Positions 6,855 through 15,369 of a stretch of DNA of 29,002 nt are shown one piece after another. How positions within the stretch are numbered: the stretch's first letter is position 1; each line of letters starts with the position of its first letter. The stretch is from the NCBI GenBank assembly GCA_002340515.1, contig DDMF01000153.1, positions 1-29,002 on the forward strand. The letters run 5' to 3'. Below the pieces are notes generated by a model, which worked only from the letters and a program-made list of their open reading frames with translations, was not told where the DNA came from and searched no databases. A program made the position numbers and the translations under genes. Source of the stretch: Rhodobacteraceae bacterium UBA2553. GTDB taxonomy: Bacteria > Pseudomonadota > Alphaproteobacteria > Rhodobacterales > Rhodobacteraceae.

Positions 6855-9800
6855 TTTGCTTCTCTCCGTCTTTGTCATAAAAGACCGGATCACAGATCCG
6901 CGCCTTAATCACAGTGTTGGTGCCATCAACAGTTGGGAAGGAAATTACCTCGCCCATCCGATCTGGACCATGCAACACAAGCCCCATGGCTATGCCCTTT
7001 TTCAAGGTCGGCGAATAATAGGTTGAGGTCACGCGGCCAATAACCACCTTCTGACCATTCGCATTCTCACCATCACCCTGCGCATAGGCACCATCTGGCA
7101 AAACTGATCCGTCTAGAGTTTCAAGCCCCACAAGCTTCCAGCGTTCAGGGTCCGCCATGTGAGTACGCGTGTGCGCCCGCTTGCCAATAAAGTCCTCTTT
7201 CTTTTTCGAGATCGCCCAGTTCAGCCCAAGATCCTGTGGGATCACGGTGCCGTCGGTTTCGTCCCCGATCATGATAAAGCCCTTCTCGGCCCGCATGATG
7301 TGAAGCGCTTCAGTGCCATAAGCCATCGCACCAAACTCTTCACCCGCTTCATGCAGCTTATCCCAAAACGCGCGACCTTGGCTGGCAGGGACGGCAATCT
7401 CATAGCTAAGCTCGCCCGAGAAGGAGATCCGGTAAACCCGCGCCTCAAACCCGCCCAATGTGCCGTCTTTCCACTGCATGAACGGAAGCGTTTCTTTTGA
7501 CACATCCATACCACCCAGCTTTTCCAAAAGCTTACGCGCGTTGGGACCAACAACAGCAACCTGCGCCAACTGCTCGGTCACATTGGCGACATAGACATTC
7601 CAGTCCCACCACTCGCATTGAAGCCACTCTTCCATGTGGCCATGAATACGATCAGCGCCGCCAGATGTGGTGTGACAAAGCCACGTGTCCTCATCAATAC
7701 GCGCGACAACACCGTCGTCCGACAGGAACCCGTTTTCCGAGCACATCAGACCATAGCGACATTTGCCCACAGCCAGGTTCGACATCATGTTGGTGTACAT
7801 CATATCAAGGAATTTGCCCGCATCTGCCCCTTTGACAATCAGTTTGCCAAGGGTGGATGCGTCCAAAAGCCCCAGACGTTCACGCGTGTTCAGCACCTCA
7901 CGGTTCACCGCTTCCGCATGGCTTTCGCCTTTACGTGGATAGGTGTATGGGCGACGCCAATGGCCGACCGGTTCCATATAGGCACCCTGTTCTTCGTGCC
8001 ATTCGTGCATCGGTGTGCGACGAATGGGTTGGAAGATTTCTGCGCGTGCTTCGCCCGCAATCGCCCCAAGTGAAATTGGTGTGTAAGGCGGGCGGAACGT
8101 GGTGGTGCCGGTGGTTGGGATCTCTTGATTAAGCGCATCAGAAAGAACCGCCAAACCGTTGATATTCGACAATTTACCTTGATCCGTCGCCATACCCAGC
8201 GTGGTGTAACGCTTGGTGTGCTCAACACTTTCGTACCCTTCACGGGCCGCGAGTTGAACATCCGAAACCTTCACATCGTTTTGGAAATCAAGCCACATTT
8301 TCATGCGTTTTTTCGGACCAGCACCTTGCGGCATAATCCAAACCGCAGCCATAGGCTGTGTCTCTTCTGCATCCGACTTAGGAGCAACAGCTTTTGAAGC
8401 TTCCCCCCCAACAGCCGTCACAGCAGATTTGCCCGCGGCATCACCATCAGTCAGAACATCCGCCAATGACATCGCCCCAGAAGCCGCCCCTGCCGTGATG
8501 ACAAACCCCTTGCCATCATGGCTGGTCGGTGCGCGATCCGGGTCTGGGCGGAAATGCGCGTGCGCCTCATCCCAGATCAGTTTGCCGCCGCAGTGGGACC
8601 ACAGATGCACAACCGGCGACCAACCGCCAGACATTGCAACTGCATCACATTTGATCTCTTCCAACGCAGCGCCTTCGCCCACTTGGGCACAGATCGACAC
8701 GCCGGTCACCTTCTTTCCGCCATGCACCTTTGCAATGGCTTTTCCGGCTTCCACGCGGATACCAGCGGCACGCGCAGCCTCGGCCAATGGGCCTGTCGCT
8801 TCGGGACGCGCGTCCAGAATGACAGGAACATCAAGGCCCGCGCCTTTCAGAGCCAAAGCCGTGCGATAAGCATCGTCATTGTTGGTCACAACAACGGTGC
8901 GATCGCCAACGGAAACCCCCCAATTTACCACGTAATCACGCACCGCAGACGCCAACATCACGCCGGGAATGTCGTTACCCGCAAAAGACAAAGTCCGTTC
9001 AATCGCCCCGGTTGCGGTCACGATCTGCTGCGCACGAATGCGCCACAAACGGTGACGAGGACGCCCGTCACCCGGTGTGTGATCCGCCACACGCTCATAC
9101 CCAAGAGCGTAGCCGTGATCATAAACACCAGACCCCATGGTGCGGATGCGCAAGGTGACATTGTCCATCGCTTCAAGGGCGGCGACAGTCTCGTCCACCC
9201 AAGTGCCACAGTTTTTGCCGTCAATCGTGCCGCCGTCAACTGGCGCACGACCACCCCAATGGGCGGTTTGCTCCATCAGCAACACAGATTTGCCCGACTG
9301 ACCAGCGGCCATAGCAGCGGCCAGACCAGCGACACCGCCACCGACAATCAGAACGTCAGTGTGATGATAAAAATGCTCATACCGATCCACGTCCCCTTCG
9401 GTCGGAACCTGCCCCAGACCTGCGGACTGGCGGACAATCGGTTCAAAGACATGCTTCCAACCCGCGCGCGGGAACATGAAAGTCTTGTAATAGAAACCAG
9501 CAGGCAGGAAACGCGACACATAGTTGTTCACGACACCCACATCAAACTCAAGGCTCGGCCAGTGGTTTTGCGACGTCGCGGTCAGACCATCAAAAAGCTC
9601 GGTGGTGGTGACACGTTGGTTCGGTTCAAACCGCCCGCCTGTGCCCATATTCACCAGAGCATTTGGCTCTTCTGCGCCCGAGGCCAGAATACCGCGCGGA
9701 CGGTGGTATTTGAACGAGCGACCAACCAAGGTCTGGCCCGTACCAAGCAAAGCTGCAGCGAGTGTATCACCTTCATAACCTTGCATTTTTTTACCGTTAA

Positions 9801-9864
9801 AGGTGAAATTTTTCACCTTGCTGCGGTCGATCAGGCGACCGCCTGATGCCAGACGAGTGCTCAT
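6847..9864 (-). CDS. soxA: Sarcosine oxidase subunit alpha
   Basis: 1005 residues, the normal length. It is the large subunit of the enzyme that oxidatively demethylates sarcosine to glycine, passing the methyl group to tetrahydrofolate and reducing oxygen to peroxide. Domains in order: an N-terminal ferredoxin-like/Fer2_4 region (to about residue 110, with GRSFKYHRPRGI), a Rossmann dinucleotide-binding fold (VLIVGGGVAGLAAA, about 171-184) for NAD+, and a C-terminal aminomethyltransferase (GcvT-like) region from about residue 615 (RTPMHEWHEEQGA onward) that binds folate. An Ala/Lys-rich segment around residue 485-505 looks like a flexible linker. The start overlaps the soxD stop as ATGA, so the two genes are translationally coupled. 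Confidence 0.97.
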   Translation of the reverse strand: MSTRLASGGRLIDRSKVKNFTFNGKKMQGYEGDTLAAALLGTGQTLVGRSFKYHRPRGILASGAEEPNALVNMGTGGRFEPNQRVTTTELFDGLTATSQNHWPSLEFDVGVVNNYVSRFLPAGFYYKTFMFPRAGWKHVFEPIVRQSAGLGQVPTEGDVDRYEHFYHHTDVLIVGGGVAGLAAAMAAGQSGKSVLLMEQTAHWGGRAPVDGGTIDGKNCGTWVDETVAALEAMDNVTLRIRTMGSGVYDHGYALGYERVADHTPGDGRPRHRLWRIRAQQIVTATGAIERTLSFAGNDIPGVMLASAVRDYVVNWGVSVGDRTVVVTNNDDAYRTALALKGAGLDVPVILDARPEATGPLAEAARAAGIRVEAGKAIAKVHGGKKVTGVSICAQVGEGAALEEIKCDAVAMSGGWSPVVHLWSHCGGKLIWDEAHAHFRPDPDRAPTSHDGKGFVITAGAASGAMSLADVLTDGDAAGKSAVTAVGGEASKAVAPKSDAEETQPMAAVWIMPQGAGPKKRMKMWLDFQNDVKVSDVQLAAREGYESVEHTKRYTTLGMATDQGKLSNINGLAVLSDALNQEIPTTGTTTFRPPYTPISLGAIAGEARAEIFQPIRRTPMHEWHEEQGAYMEPVGHWRRPYTYPRKGESHAEAVNREVLNTRERLGLLDASTLGKLIVKGADAGKFLDMMYTNMMSNLAVGKCRYGLMCSENGFLSDDGVVARIDEDTWLCHTTSGGADRIHGHMEEWLQCEWWDWNVYVANVTEQLAQVAVVGPNARKLLEKLGGMDVSKETLPFMQWKDGTLGGFEARVYRISFSGELSYEIAVPASQGRAFWDKLHEAGEEFGAMAYGTEALHIMRAEKGFIMIGDETDGTVIPQDLGLNWAISKKKEDFIGKRAHTRTHMADPERWKLVGLETLDGSVLPDGAYAQGDGENANGQKVVIGRVTSTYYSPTLKKGIAMGLVLHGPDRMGEVISFPTVDGTNTVIKARICDPVFYDKDGEKQNV

Positions 9865-10184
9865 TTATAGCCCTCCCACTCTGGGTGTTTCGCTTTGACT
9901 GCGTCGATGATCGCCTTTGGCGGCTCAAGCGTTTGCGCGAGATATGTGCCGTAAACTTCCAACGTCATCGTGTTGCGGGCCGCATGAAAAAACTTGCCGC
10001 AACCTGACGCGTGCCGCCAGCGTTCAAAATGAACACCTTTGGGGTTTTTACGCATGAACAAATAGCCTTCGAAATCATCATCCGATGAGCCGGGACCAAA
10101 ACGCTTCAGATGCGCTTCGCCGTCACCGTGCAGATCAGTTTCATCGGCCATAACGCCGCAATAGGGGCATTCTAGGATCAGCAT
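9861..10184 (-). CDS. soxD: Sarcosine oxidase subunit delta
   Basis: 107 residues. Small zinc-binding subunit of heterotetrameric sarcosine oxidase. The expected zinc site is visible: C6 and C9 (ECPYCG), H58 and C62 (RHASGCGKFF). The soxB stop codon TAG overlaps the GAGGA ribosome site of this gene, and its own stop overlaps the soxA start by 4 nt, so it sits tightly inside the operon in the canonical B-D-A-G order. Length and motif layout are standard for the family. Confidence 0.95.
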   Translation of the reverse strand: MLILECPYCGVMADETDLHGDGEAHLKRFGPGSSDDDFEGYLFMRKNPKGVHFERWRHASGCGKFFHAARNTMTLEVYGTYLAQTLEPPKAIIDAVKAKHPEWEGYK

Positions 10185-10195
10185 CTTCTATCCTC

Positions 10196-11443
10196 CTAGT
10201 GGGCGACGCCAGCGGCGACGCTTTCATCAATGAAACGACCTTCGGTGAAGCGGTCCATGCCGAACTCGGCAGCCAGCGGCCCCGGCTCACCCTTGGCCAC
10301 CAATTCCGCCATCGCCCAGCCAGACCCCGGAATGGATTTAAAGCCACCCGTGCCCCAGCCTGCGTTGATAAAGGTGTTGCCCAGTGGTGTTTTTGAGATG
10401 ATCGGCGAGCGGTCGCCCGTCACATCCACAATCCCACCCCATTGGCGCAGCATTTTCAGGCGTGACACAATTGGGAAGGTCTCAACCAGCGCCCGCACGG
10501 TTTCTTCCACATGGTGGAACGATCCGCGTTGGGTATAGTTGTTGAACCCGTCGGTGCCGCCACCAATCACCATTTCGCCTTTGTCAGATTGCGACATGTA
10601 TCCGTGCACCGTGTTGGCCATCACAACCACATCCATGCAAGGTTTGATCGGCTCTGACACCAGCGCTTGCAGGGCCACCGATTCCATCGGCAGGCGGAAA
10701 CCGCCCATTTCAGCCAAGCTGCCAGAGTTGCCGGCCACAACAATCGCCATCTTATCGCAATCAATCTCGCCTTTGGTGGTGGACACGCCTTTGACGTTGC
10801 CCCCCTCCTGGCGCACCCCGGTCACTTCGCATTTCTGAATGATGTCCATGCCCATCGCCGAGCACGCGCGCGCATAGCCCCAGGCCACCGCATCGTGACG
10901 GGCGGTGCCTGCACGCTCTTGCCACAGCGCGCCCAATACAGGGTAACGCGGGCCATCAAGGTTGATGATTGGCACCAATTCTTTGACTTTTGCAGGCGAA
11001 ATAAACTCCGTCTTTACACCTTGCAACGCGTTGGCGTGTGCCGTGCGCTCATAGCCACGGATCTCAGCCTGCGTTTGCGCCAGCATCATCACACCACGTG
11101 GGCTGAACATGACGTTATAGTTCAGGTCCTGCGACATCGTCTCATAGAGCGAGCGCGCTTTTTCATAGATCGCCGCAGACGGGTCTTGCAGGTAATTCGA
11201 GCGAATAATGGTTGTGTTGCGGCCCGTATTGCCGCCCCCAAGCCAGCCCTTTTCGATGATCGCCACATTGGTGATCCCAAAATTCTTACCCAGATAATAG
11301 GCAGTGGACAGACCATGGCCGCCAGCGCCCACAATCACCACATCATATTTTTTCTTAGGCGTAGGCGACGTCCAAGCACGCTCCCACCCTTCGTGATAAC
11401 GCGCAGCTTCCCGCGCAATGGCAAATGCCGAATAACGTTTCAT
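10196..11443 (-). CDS. soxB: Sarcosine oxidase subunit beta
   Basis: 415 residues, a DAO-type flavoprotein holding the sarcosine-oxidising active site. The N-terminal FAD-binding motif VVIVGAGGHGLSTAYYLG lies at residues 35-52, followed by NTGRNTTIIRSNY. H183 in GTARHDAVAWGYA corresponds to the histidine that carries covalent FMN in characterised beta subunits (numbered 172-173 there). The C-terminal GWGTGGFKSIPGSGWAMAE is the second flavin-contact block. I chose the ATG at MKRYSAFAIA with GGGGGA 5-6 nt upstream; an in-frame extension to 11542 has no support. It is the first gene of the operon, whose promoter should lie in 11444-11640. Confidence 0.97.
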   Translation of the reverse strand: MKRYSAFAIAREAARYHEGWERAWTSPTPKKKYDVVIVGAGGHGLSTAYYLGKNFGITNVAIIEKGWLGGGNTGRNTTIIRSNYLQDPSAAIYEKARSLYETMSQDLNYNVMFSPRGVMMLAQTQAEIRGYERTAHANALQGVKTEFISPAKVKELVPIINLDGPRYPVLGALWQERAGTARHDAVAWGYARACSAMGMDIIQKCEVTGVRQEGGNVKGVSTTKGEIDCDKMAIVVAGNSGSLAEMGGFRLPMESVALQALVSEPIKPCMDVVVMANTVHGYMSQSDKGEMVIGGGTDGFNNYTQRGSFHHVEETVRALVETFPIVSRLKMLRQWGGIVDVTGDRSPIISKTPLGNTFINAGWGTGGFKSIPGSGWAMAELVAKGEPGPLAAEFGMDRFTEGRFIDESVAAGVAH

Positions 11444-11599
11444 GCGATTCCCCCAGTTCGGGCTTCGGTTTTCACATTCTTGTACGCATTTACCCCTTGC
11501 GGTCACAGCGACCCAGCGCCGTTTATGGTCAAAAAGCGACACGGGGGTGAAATCGGCATCAAGGGCGCCAAGTCACACCTTCGTGAAGGGGCAAATCGC

Positions 11600-11613
11600 T
11601 TGACGTAAGTCAT
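11600..11613. promoter_or_regulatory. FNR/CRP-family-like dyad between soxB and ccmI
   Basis: TTGACGTAAGTCAT is a TTGAC-N4-GTCA(T) palindrome, close to the FNR/DNR type (TTGAT-N4-ATCAA). It is 95 nt before ccmI and 156 nt before soxB. Control of cytochrome c maturation by oxygen would be sensible, but this is inference from one site. Confidence 0.3.
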
Positions 11614-11670
11614 GTCACCCCCGCCCGAATTGTCACATCTAAGCTTTGGGGGTTTTTAACCCGACCAAGC

Positions 11671-11687
11671 CCCTATACATGATAGGG
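11671..11687 (+). promoter_or_regulatory. Hairpin in the ccmI leader
   Basis: CCCTAT-ACATG-ATAGGG forms a 6-bp stem ending 21 nt before the ccmI start. Just upstream is GGGTT-TTT-AACCC (11650-11662). They may be operators or leader RNA hairpins. The rest of the 11444-11640 gap shows no clear promoter. Confidence 0.25.
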
Positions 11688-11708
11688 AACAAACGATGCG
11701 GGGACATT

Positions 11709-12962
11709 ATGGTTTTCTGGGCACTCACTGGCGCGGTCACTTTGGCCGTTGTTCTAATTTTATCGCGGCAGATGTTGCGCAAATCATCCTCGTCTGATCA
11801 GGCGGAAATCACGTCTGATATGCGGATTTATCGCGATCAGCTGAAAGAGCTTGAACGTGATATTGAACGGGGCACTGTCACCGAGGCAGAGGCCGATCGC
11901 GCCCAGCTTGAAATCTCGCGTCGCCTGCTCGAGGCAGATCGCGCAGCCAAAGCCCGCACAGTTGCAAGCGACGCCCCAGACATGATGACCCGTGGCACCG
12001 CGGGTATTGCGGCATTGGTTTTGATCCTTGGCGGTTTTGGTCTCTACTGGACACTCGGCTCACCCGGTGCGCATGATCTGGGTCTGAAAAAACGCATCGC
12101 TTTGGCCCAAGAGGTGCGCGACACCCGACCCACCCAAGCCGAGATCGAAGCACAGCGCCCGGCATGGGAAGGTCCCCCTGCGGAAACCCCCGCCGACTAT
12201 CTTGAGCTGATCAAGAGCCTGCGCGCCTCGGTCGAGAAAAAACCTGATGACCCCAGAGGGTTAGATCTGCTGGTGCAGCACGAAACCAATCTTGGGAACC
12301 ACATTGCAGCCCGTGAAGCGATGGATCATTTAATCACCGTGAAAGGCGATGAGGTCAGTGCTAATGACTTCGCGAGACAAGCCGATGTGATGATCATGAC
12401 CGCCGGTGGATATGTCTCACCTGAGGCAGAAGAGGCACTGCGCCTCGCGTTGCTGAAAGAACCACGCAATCACGTAGCACGGTATTACACCGGGCTTTTG
12501 TTTGCTCAAACAGACCGACCTGATCTGGCCTTTCGCATGTGGCGTGCTCTCTTAGAAGAAGGCCCCGATGGCGCCCCTTGGATCACGCCAATTCGCAGCC
12601 AAATCGGCTTTTTGGCGCAAGCCGCAGGTGTGGATTACACCCCACCCACTGCCAGCGAAACGCCCGCTGGTGACACCGCGCAACCCGGCCCAACCGCAGA
12701 AGACGTTGAGGCAGCACAGGACCTGAGCGAAGAAGATCGTGGTGATTTGATCCAAAGCATGGTGGAACGTTTGTCAGAGCGGTTGGCCACAGAAGGCGGC
12801 ACCCCTGATGAATGGGCGCGACTGATTTCTGTACTTGGCGTTTTGGGCAACACCGAACGTGCCGTTGCGATCTGGGGAGAGGCCAAAGAGATGTTCATTG
12901 ATCACCCGGACGCGCTCGACATCGTGCGGATTGCCGCCAAACAAGCGGGTGTCGCCGAGTGA
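11709..12962 (+). CDS. ccmI: Cytochrome c maturation protein CcmI (CycH)
   Basis: 417 residues. Inner-membrane apocytochrome c chaperone of the System I (Ccm) pathway; it delivers apocytochrome to the CcmF/H heme lyase. The first helix is at residues 2-20 (VFWALTGAVTLAVVLILS), followed by a cytoplasmic coiled-coil-like loop with the family block YRDQLKELERDIERG and LEISRRLLEAD. A second helix lies near residues 97-114 (GIAALVLILGGFGLYWTL), and the periplasmic C-terminal part carries TPR-type helices and an acidic, proline-rich insert around residue 317-340. The ATG at MVFWALTG is preceded by GGGGA; a longer in-frame start at 11646 would disrupt the N-terminal helix. The stop overlaps the ruvX GTG start by 4 nt. 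Confidence 0.92.
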   Translation: MVFWALTGAVTLAVVLILSRQMLRKSSSSDQAEITSDMRIYRDQLKELERDIERGTVTEAEADRAQLEISRRLLEADRAAKARTVASDAPDMMTRGTAGIAALVLILGGFGLYWTLGSPGAHDLGLKKRIALAQEVRDTRPTQAEIEAQRPAWEGPPAETPADYLELIKSLRASVEKKPDDPRGLDLLVQHETNLGNHIAAREAMDHLITVKGDEVSANDFARQADVMIMTAGGYVSPEAEEALRLALLKEPRNHVARYYTGLLFAQTDRPDLAFRMWRALLEEGPDGAPWITPIRSQIGFLAQAAGVDYTPPTASETPAGDTAQPGPTAEDVEAAQDLSEEDRGDLIQSMVERLSERLATEGGTPDEWARLISVLGVLGNTERAVAIWGEAKEMFIDHPDALDIVRIAAKQAGVAE

Positions 12963-13423
12963 TTTTTGAGACCATCGAAGAGTTTAAAGACGCGATGCCC
13001 CCATTCTGCGCCTTGGTGGGATTGGACCTTGGCACCAAAACCGTTGGCGTCGCTGTCTCTGATGGTTTGCGGCAGGTCGCGACACCGCTTGAAACCATCA
13101 AGCGGAAAAAGTTCACCCTGGATGCCGCGCGCATTCTTGAAATCGTGGCCGACCGTCAAATCGGCGGCATTATCCTTGGCCTGCCCCGAAACATGGACGG
13201 CAGCGAAGGTGCACGGTGCCAATCCACCCGTGCATTTGCACGGAACCTGACCAAATTAACTGGCATCCCTATCAGTTATTGGGATGAGCGTTTGTCCACC
13301 GTGGCCGCCGAGCGCGCGCTGTTAGAGGCGGATACGTCTCGAAAGCGTCGTTCTGAGGTCATTGACCATGTGGCCGCTGGCTATATCCTGCAAGGGGTAT
13401 TGGACCGAATGAGGCATTTGTAA
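12959..13423 (+). CDS. ruvX: Putative pre-16S rRNA nuclease / Holliday junction resolvase-like YqgF (RuvX)
   Basis: 154 residues, RNase H-like fold. The first acidic strand is GLDLGTKTVGVAVSD (D23), followed by LPRNMDGSEG (about 75-84), YWDERLST (D109, E110) and DHVAAGYILQ (D136) near the C-terminus. These are the catalytic acidic positions of the YqgF family, which trims pre-16S rRNA in E. coli and was first proposed as a Holliday junction resolvase. The start is GTG, overlapping the ccmI stop as GTGA, giving coupled translation. Its stop overlaps the next ATG by one base. Usual family length. Confidence 0.93.
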   Translation: MIFETIEEFKDAMPPFCALVGLDLGTKTVGVAVSDGLRQVATPLETIKRKKFTLDAARILEIVADRQIGGIILGLPRNMDGSEGARCQSTRAFARNLTKLTGIPISYWDERLSTVAAERALLEADTSRKRRSEVIDHVAAGYILQGVLDRMRHL

Positions 13424-13665
13424 TGGCTGACGATGCGCAGATATGGCAACGAAACGAAGTCGATAGCCCCTGTGTGAAAATCTGCGTCGTGCATCGCGAA
13501 GCGGGTCTTTGCACCGGCTGTTTGCGCACGATGGACGAGATTGCAGCGTGGTCAAACATGCCTCATCAGGAACGCCAAGAGATCATGGATGCACTGCCGG
13601 AACGCCGGTCACAGCTGTCCAAGCGGCGCGGCGGGCGCAAAGCGCGCCAACAAAGCCAAGGGTGA
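13423..13665 (+). CDS. DUF1289 small cysteine-rich protein
   Basis: 80 residues. Four cysteines in the arrangement C17-x3-C21-x8-C30-x2-C33 (PCVKIC then GLCTGCLRTMDEI) match the DUF1289 family, which probably binds a metal or Fe-S cluster. The C-terminus is strongly basic (SKRRGGRKARQ). The ATG overlaps the ruvX stop as TAATG, so ccmI, ruvX and this gene form one overlapping transcription unit. Function is not known; family assignment is confident. Confidence 0.88.
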   Translation: MADDAQIWQRNEVDSPCVKICVVHREAGLCTGCLRTMDEIAAWSNMPHQERQEIMDALPERRSQLSKRRGGRKARQQSQG

Positions 13666-13720
13666 TCCACATCACTGCAATGTGACTGTTCAATTGCCAA
13701 AGGCGGGTTAGCTTTGGATC

Positions 13721-14083
13721 ATGAAAAGCCTAGCACTGTCCCTGTTGATCCTCGCCTCACCCTCCTATGGCGCCGAGTGGAAAACCCGGTCTGACGACAG
13801 ACTGTTTTCCAAAGCTCAATTGACGACAAGAGTACGCGGGAAGATCTTGACCTATTTTGACGGCGGGACATCTGATTTTCGGCAAAACGGCGCGTATTAT
13901 TATACTTATGGCGGCGGTGGCGTTTGGGAAGGCCACTATCACATTGGCGGCGACAGCACCATCTGTATCACCTATGTCACCGAGCAAACGCGCTGTGACC
14001 TATACGTCTCGTCCGGGGATCGTCTGACGGTGATCACCGAAACTGGCATAAGGTTTCCGATCAAGACCATCACCGAAAACTGA
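13721..14083 (+). CDS. Small secreted hypothetical protein
   Basis: 120 residues with a short signal peptide (MKSLALSLLILASPSYG, cleavage before AEW). The mature part of about 100 residues has a glycine- and tyrosine-rich centre (NGAYYYTYGGGGVWEGHYH) and one Cys pair about 10 residues apart (ICITY and RCDLYV) that could form a disulfide. The pattern is that of small beta-barrel-like periplasmic proteins common in Rhodobacteraceae, but I cannot name the family. The ribosome site is weak. It ends 7 bp from the convergent ispG stop, leaving no room for an intergenic terminator. It shows no evident similarity to the secreted trio at 4.7-6.2 kb. Confidence 0.68.
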   Translation: MKSLALSLLILASPSYGAEWKTRSDDRLFSKAQLTTRVRGKILTYFDGGTSDFRQNGAYYYTYGGGGVWEGHYHIGGDSTICITYVTEQTRCDLYVSSGDRLTVITETGIRFPIKTITEN

Positions 14084-14090
14084 TCCGGGC

Positions 14091-15224
14091 TTATTCTGCG
14101 GCATCCGCTTCAGCTGCTGCCTCGGCGTCTATTTCGGCTGCACGCTTTTCAACCAGACCGACGATGTGATCCACCATCTTGTCATTGTCCAACTTGTGGT
14201 CTTGTTTCCCTGCGACATAAACCATGCCAGCCCCTGCGCCACCGCCGGTAAATCCAACATCGGTCATCAACGCTTCGCCTGGACCGTTTACGACACAGCC
14301 AATGATCGAAAGGCTCATGGGGGTGTGAATATGCGCCAAACGCTCTTCCAATGTCGCGACGGTTTTGATCACATCAAAGCCTTGGCGTGCGCAGCTGGGG
14401 CAAGAAATGATGTTGATACCGCGATGCCGCAACCCAAGGGATTTCAGGATTTCAAACCCAACCTTCACCTCTTCCACCGGGTCCGCAGACAGGCTCACGC
14501 GGATCGTGTCCCCAATGCCGGACCACAAGAGATTGCCCAATCCAATCGCCGATTTGATCGTGCCCGACACCAGCCCACCGGCCTCGGTAATACCCAAGTG
14601 AATCGGCGCATCCGTTGCCTCAGCAATGCCTTGATAGGCCGCCGCAGACAAAAACACATCGGATGCTTTCACGCTGATTTTATACTCGCGAAAGTCATTG
14701 TCCTCGAGAAGGCGAATATGCTCAAGCGCCGATTCTACCATCGCGTCAGGGCAGGGTTCGCCATATTTCTCAAGAAGATGCCGCTCAAGTGAGCCTGCGT
14801 TCACACCAATTCGGATGGAGCATCCATGGTCCTTTGCTGCCTGCACCACATCGCGCACGCGCCCGGCGTCACCAATATTGCCAGGGTTGATGCGCAAACA
14901 AGCCGCCCCCGCCTCTGCCGCTTCGATAGCACGTTTGTAATGGAAATGAATATCCGCCACGATCGGTACCGGGCTTTCCCGAGTGATTTCTTTAAGCGCA
15001 GCTGTCGCGCCAACATCAGGGCATGAAATGCGCACGATATCCGCACCGGCCTCTGCCGCCGCAATCACCTGACCCAATGTGGCTTTTACATCCGAGCTGT
15101 CCGTGTTGGTCATCGTCTGAACTGATATCGGGGCATCCCCGCCCACCGGCACATTCCCCACCATGACCTGACGGGATTTCCGACGTTCAATGTCACGCCA
15201 AGGGCGAATAGGATTGTGGCTCAT
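14091..15224 (-). CDS. ispG: 4-hydroxy-3-methylbut-2-enyl diphosphate synthase (IspG/GcpE)
   Basis: 377 residues. Penultimate enzyme of the MEP isoprenoid pathway; it reduces 2-C-methyl-D-erythritol 2,4-cyclodiphosphate to HMBPP with a [4Fe-4S] cluster. The cluster ligands are visible as C275 and C278 (ISCPSCARQG) and C310 (GCVVNGPGEA), with E317 as the fourth ligand. The N-terminal TIM-barrel part includes SVQTMTNTDSSD. The start ATG at MSHNPIRPW has GGAAAGG upstream; an extension to 15272 is unsupported. The alanine- and acid-rich C-terminal tail (about the last 15 residues) is a lineage-specific extra. It is preceded by the terminator of the RodZ-like gene, so it should have its own promoter in 15225-15297. 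Confidence 0.97.
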   Translation of the reverse strand: MSHNPIRPWRDIERRKSRQVMVGNVPVGGDAPISVQTMTNTDSSDVKATLGQVIAAAEAGADIVRISCPDVGATAALKEITRESPVPIVADIHFHYKRAIEAAEAGAACLRINPGNIGDAGRVRDVVQAAKDHGCSIRIGVNAGSLERHLLEKYGEPCPDAMVESALEHIRLLEDNDFREYKISVKASDVFLSAAAYQGIAEATDAPIHLGITEAGGLVSGTIKSAIGLGNLLWSGIGDTIRVSLSADPVEEVKVGFEILKSLGLRHRGINIISCPSCARQGFDVIKTVATLEERLAHIHTPMSLSIIGCVVNGPGEALMTDVGFTGGGAGAGMVYVAGKQDHKLDNDKMVDHIVGLVEKRAAEIDAEAAAEADAAE

Positions 15225-15297
15225 GACGGGACCTTTCCAACGCAGGGGTTCGCGCCCAGAGATACCTTGCACGCCGCCCTATCACAAGCGCCAGAAC

Positions 15298-15324
15298 GAA
15301 AAACGAGCGCGCAATTGCGCACTC
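15298..15324 (-). terminator. Intrinsic terminator after the RodZ-like gene
   Basis: On the minus strand the 8-bp stem GAGTGCGC / GCGCGCTC (one T-G pair) with an AATT loop is followed by GTTTTTCG. It lies about 45 bp past the stop codon and separates this gene from ispG. Confidence 0.65.
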
Positions 15325-15369
15325 GGTTTGTTTGTTCTTGCTCAATCATCGCAAAGATTTAGGCGTGGT

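Noticed and set aside
8518..9846. A 442-codon open frame on the plus strand
   Set aside because: It is antisense to soxA throughout, has low-complexity His/Arg-rich text and no ribosome site; a shadow of the real gene.
10667..11608. A 313-codon open frame on the plus strand
   Set aside because: Antisense to soxB, rich in His and Arg, without a recognisable domain.
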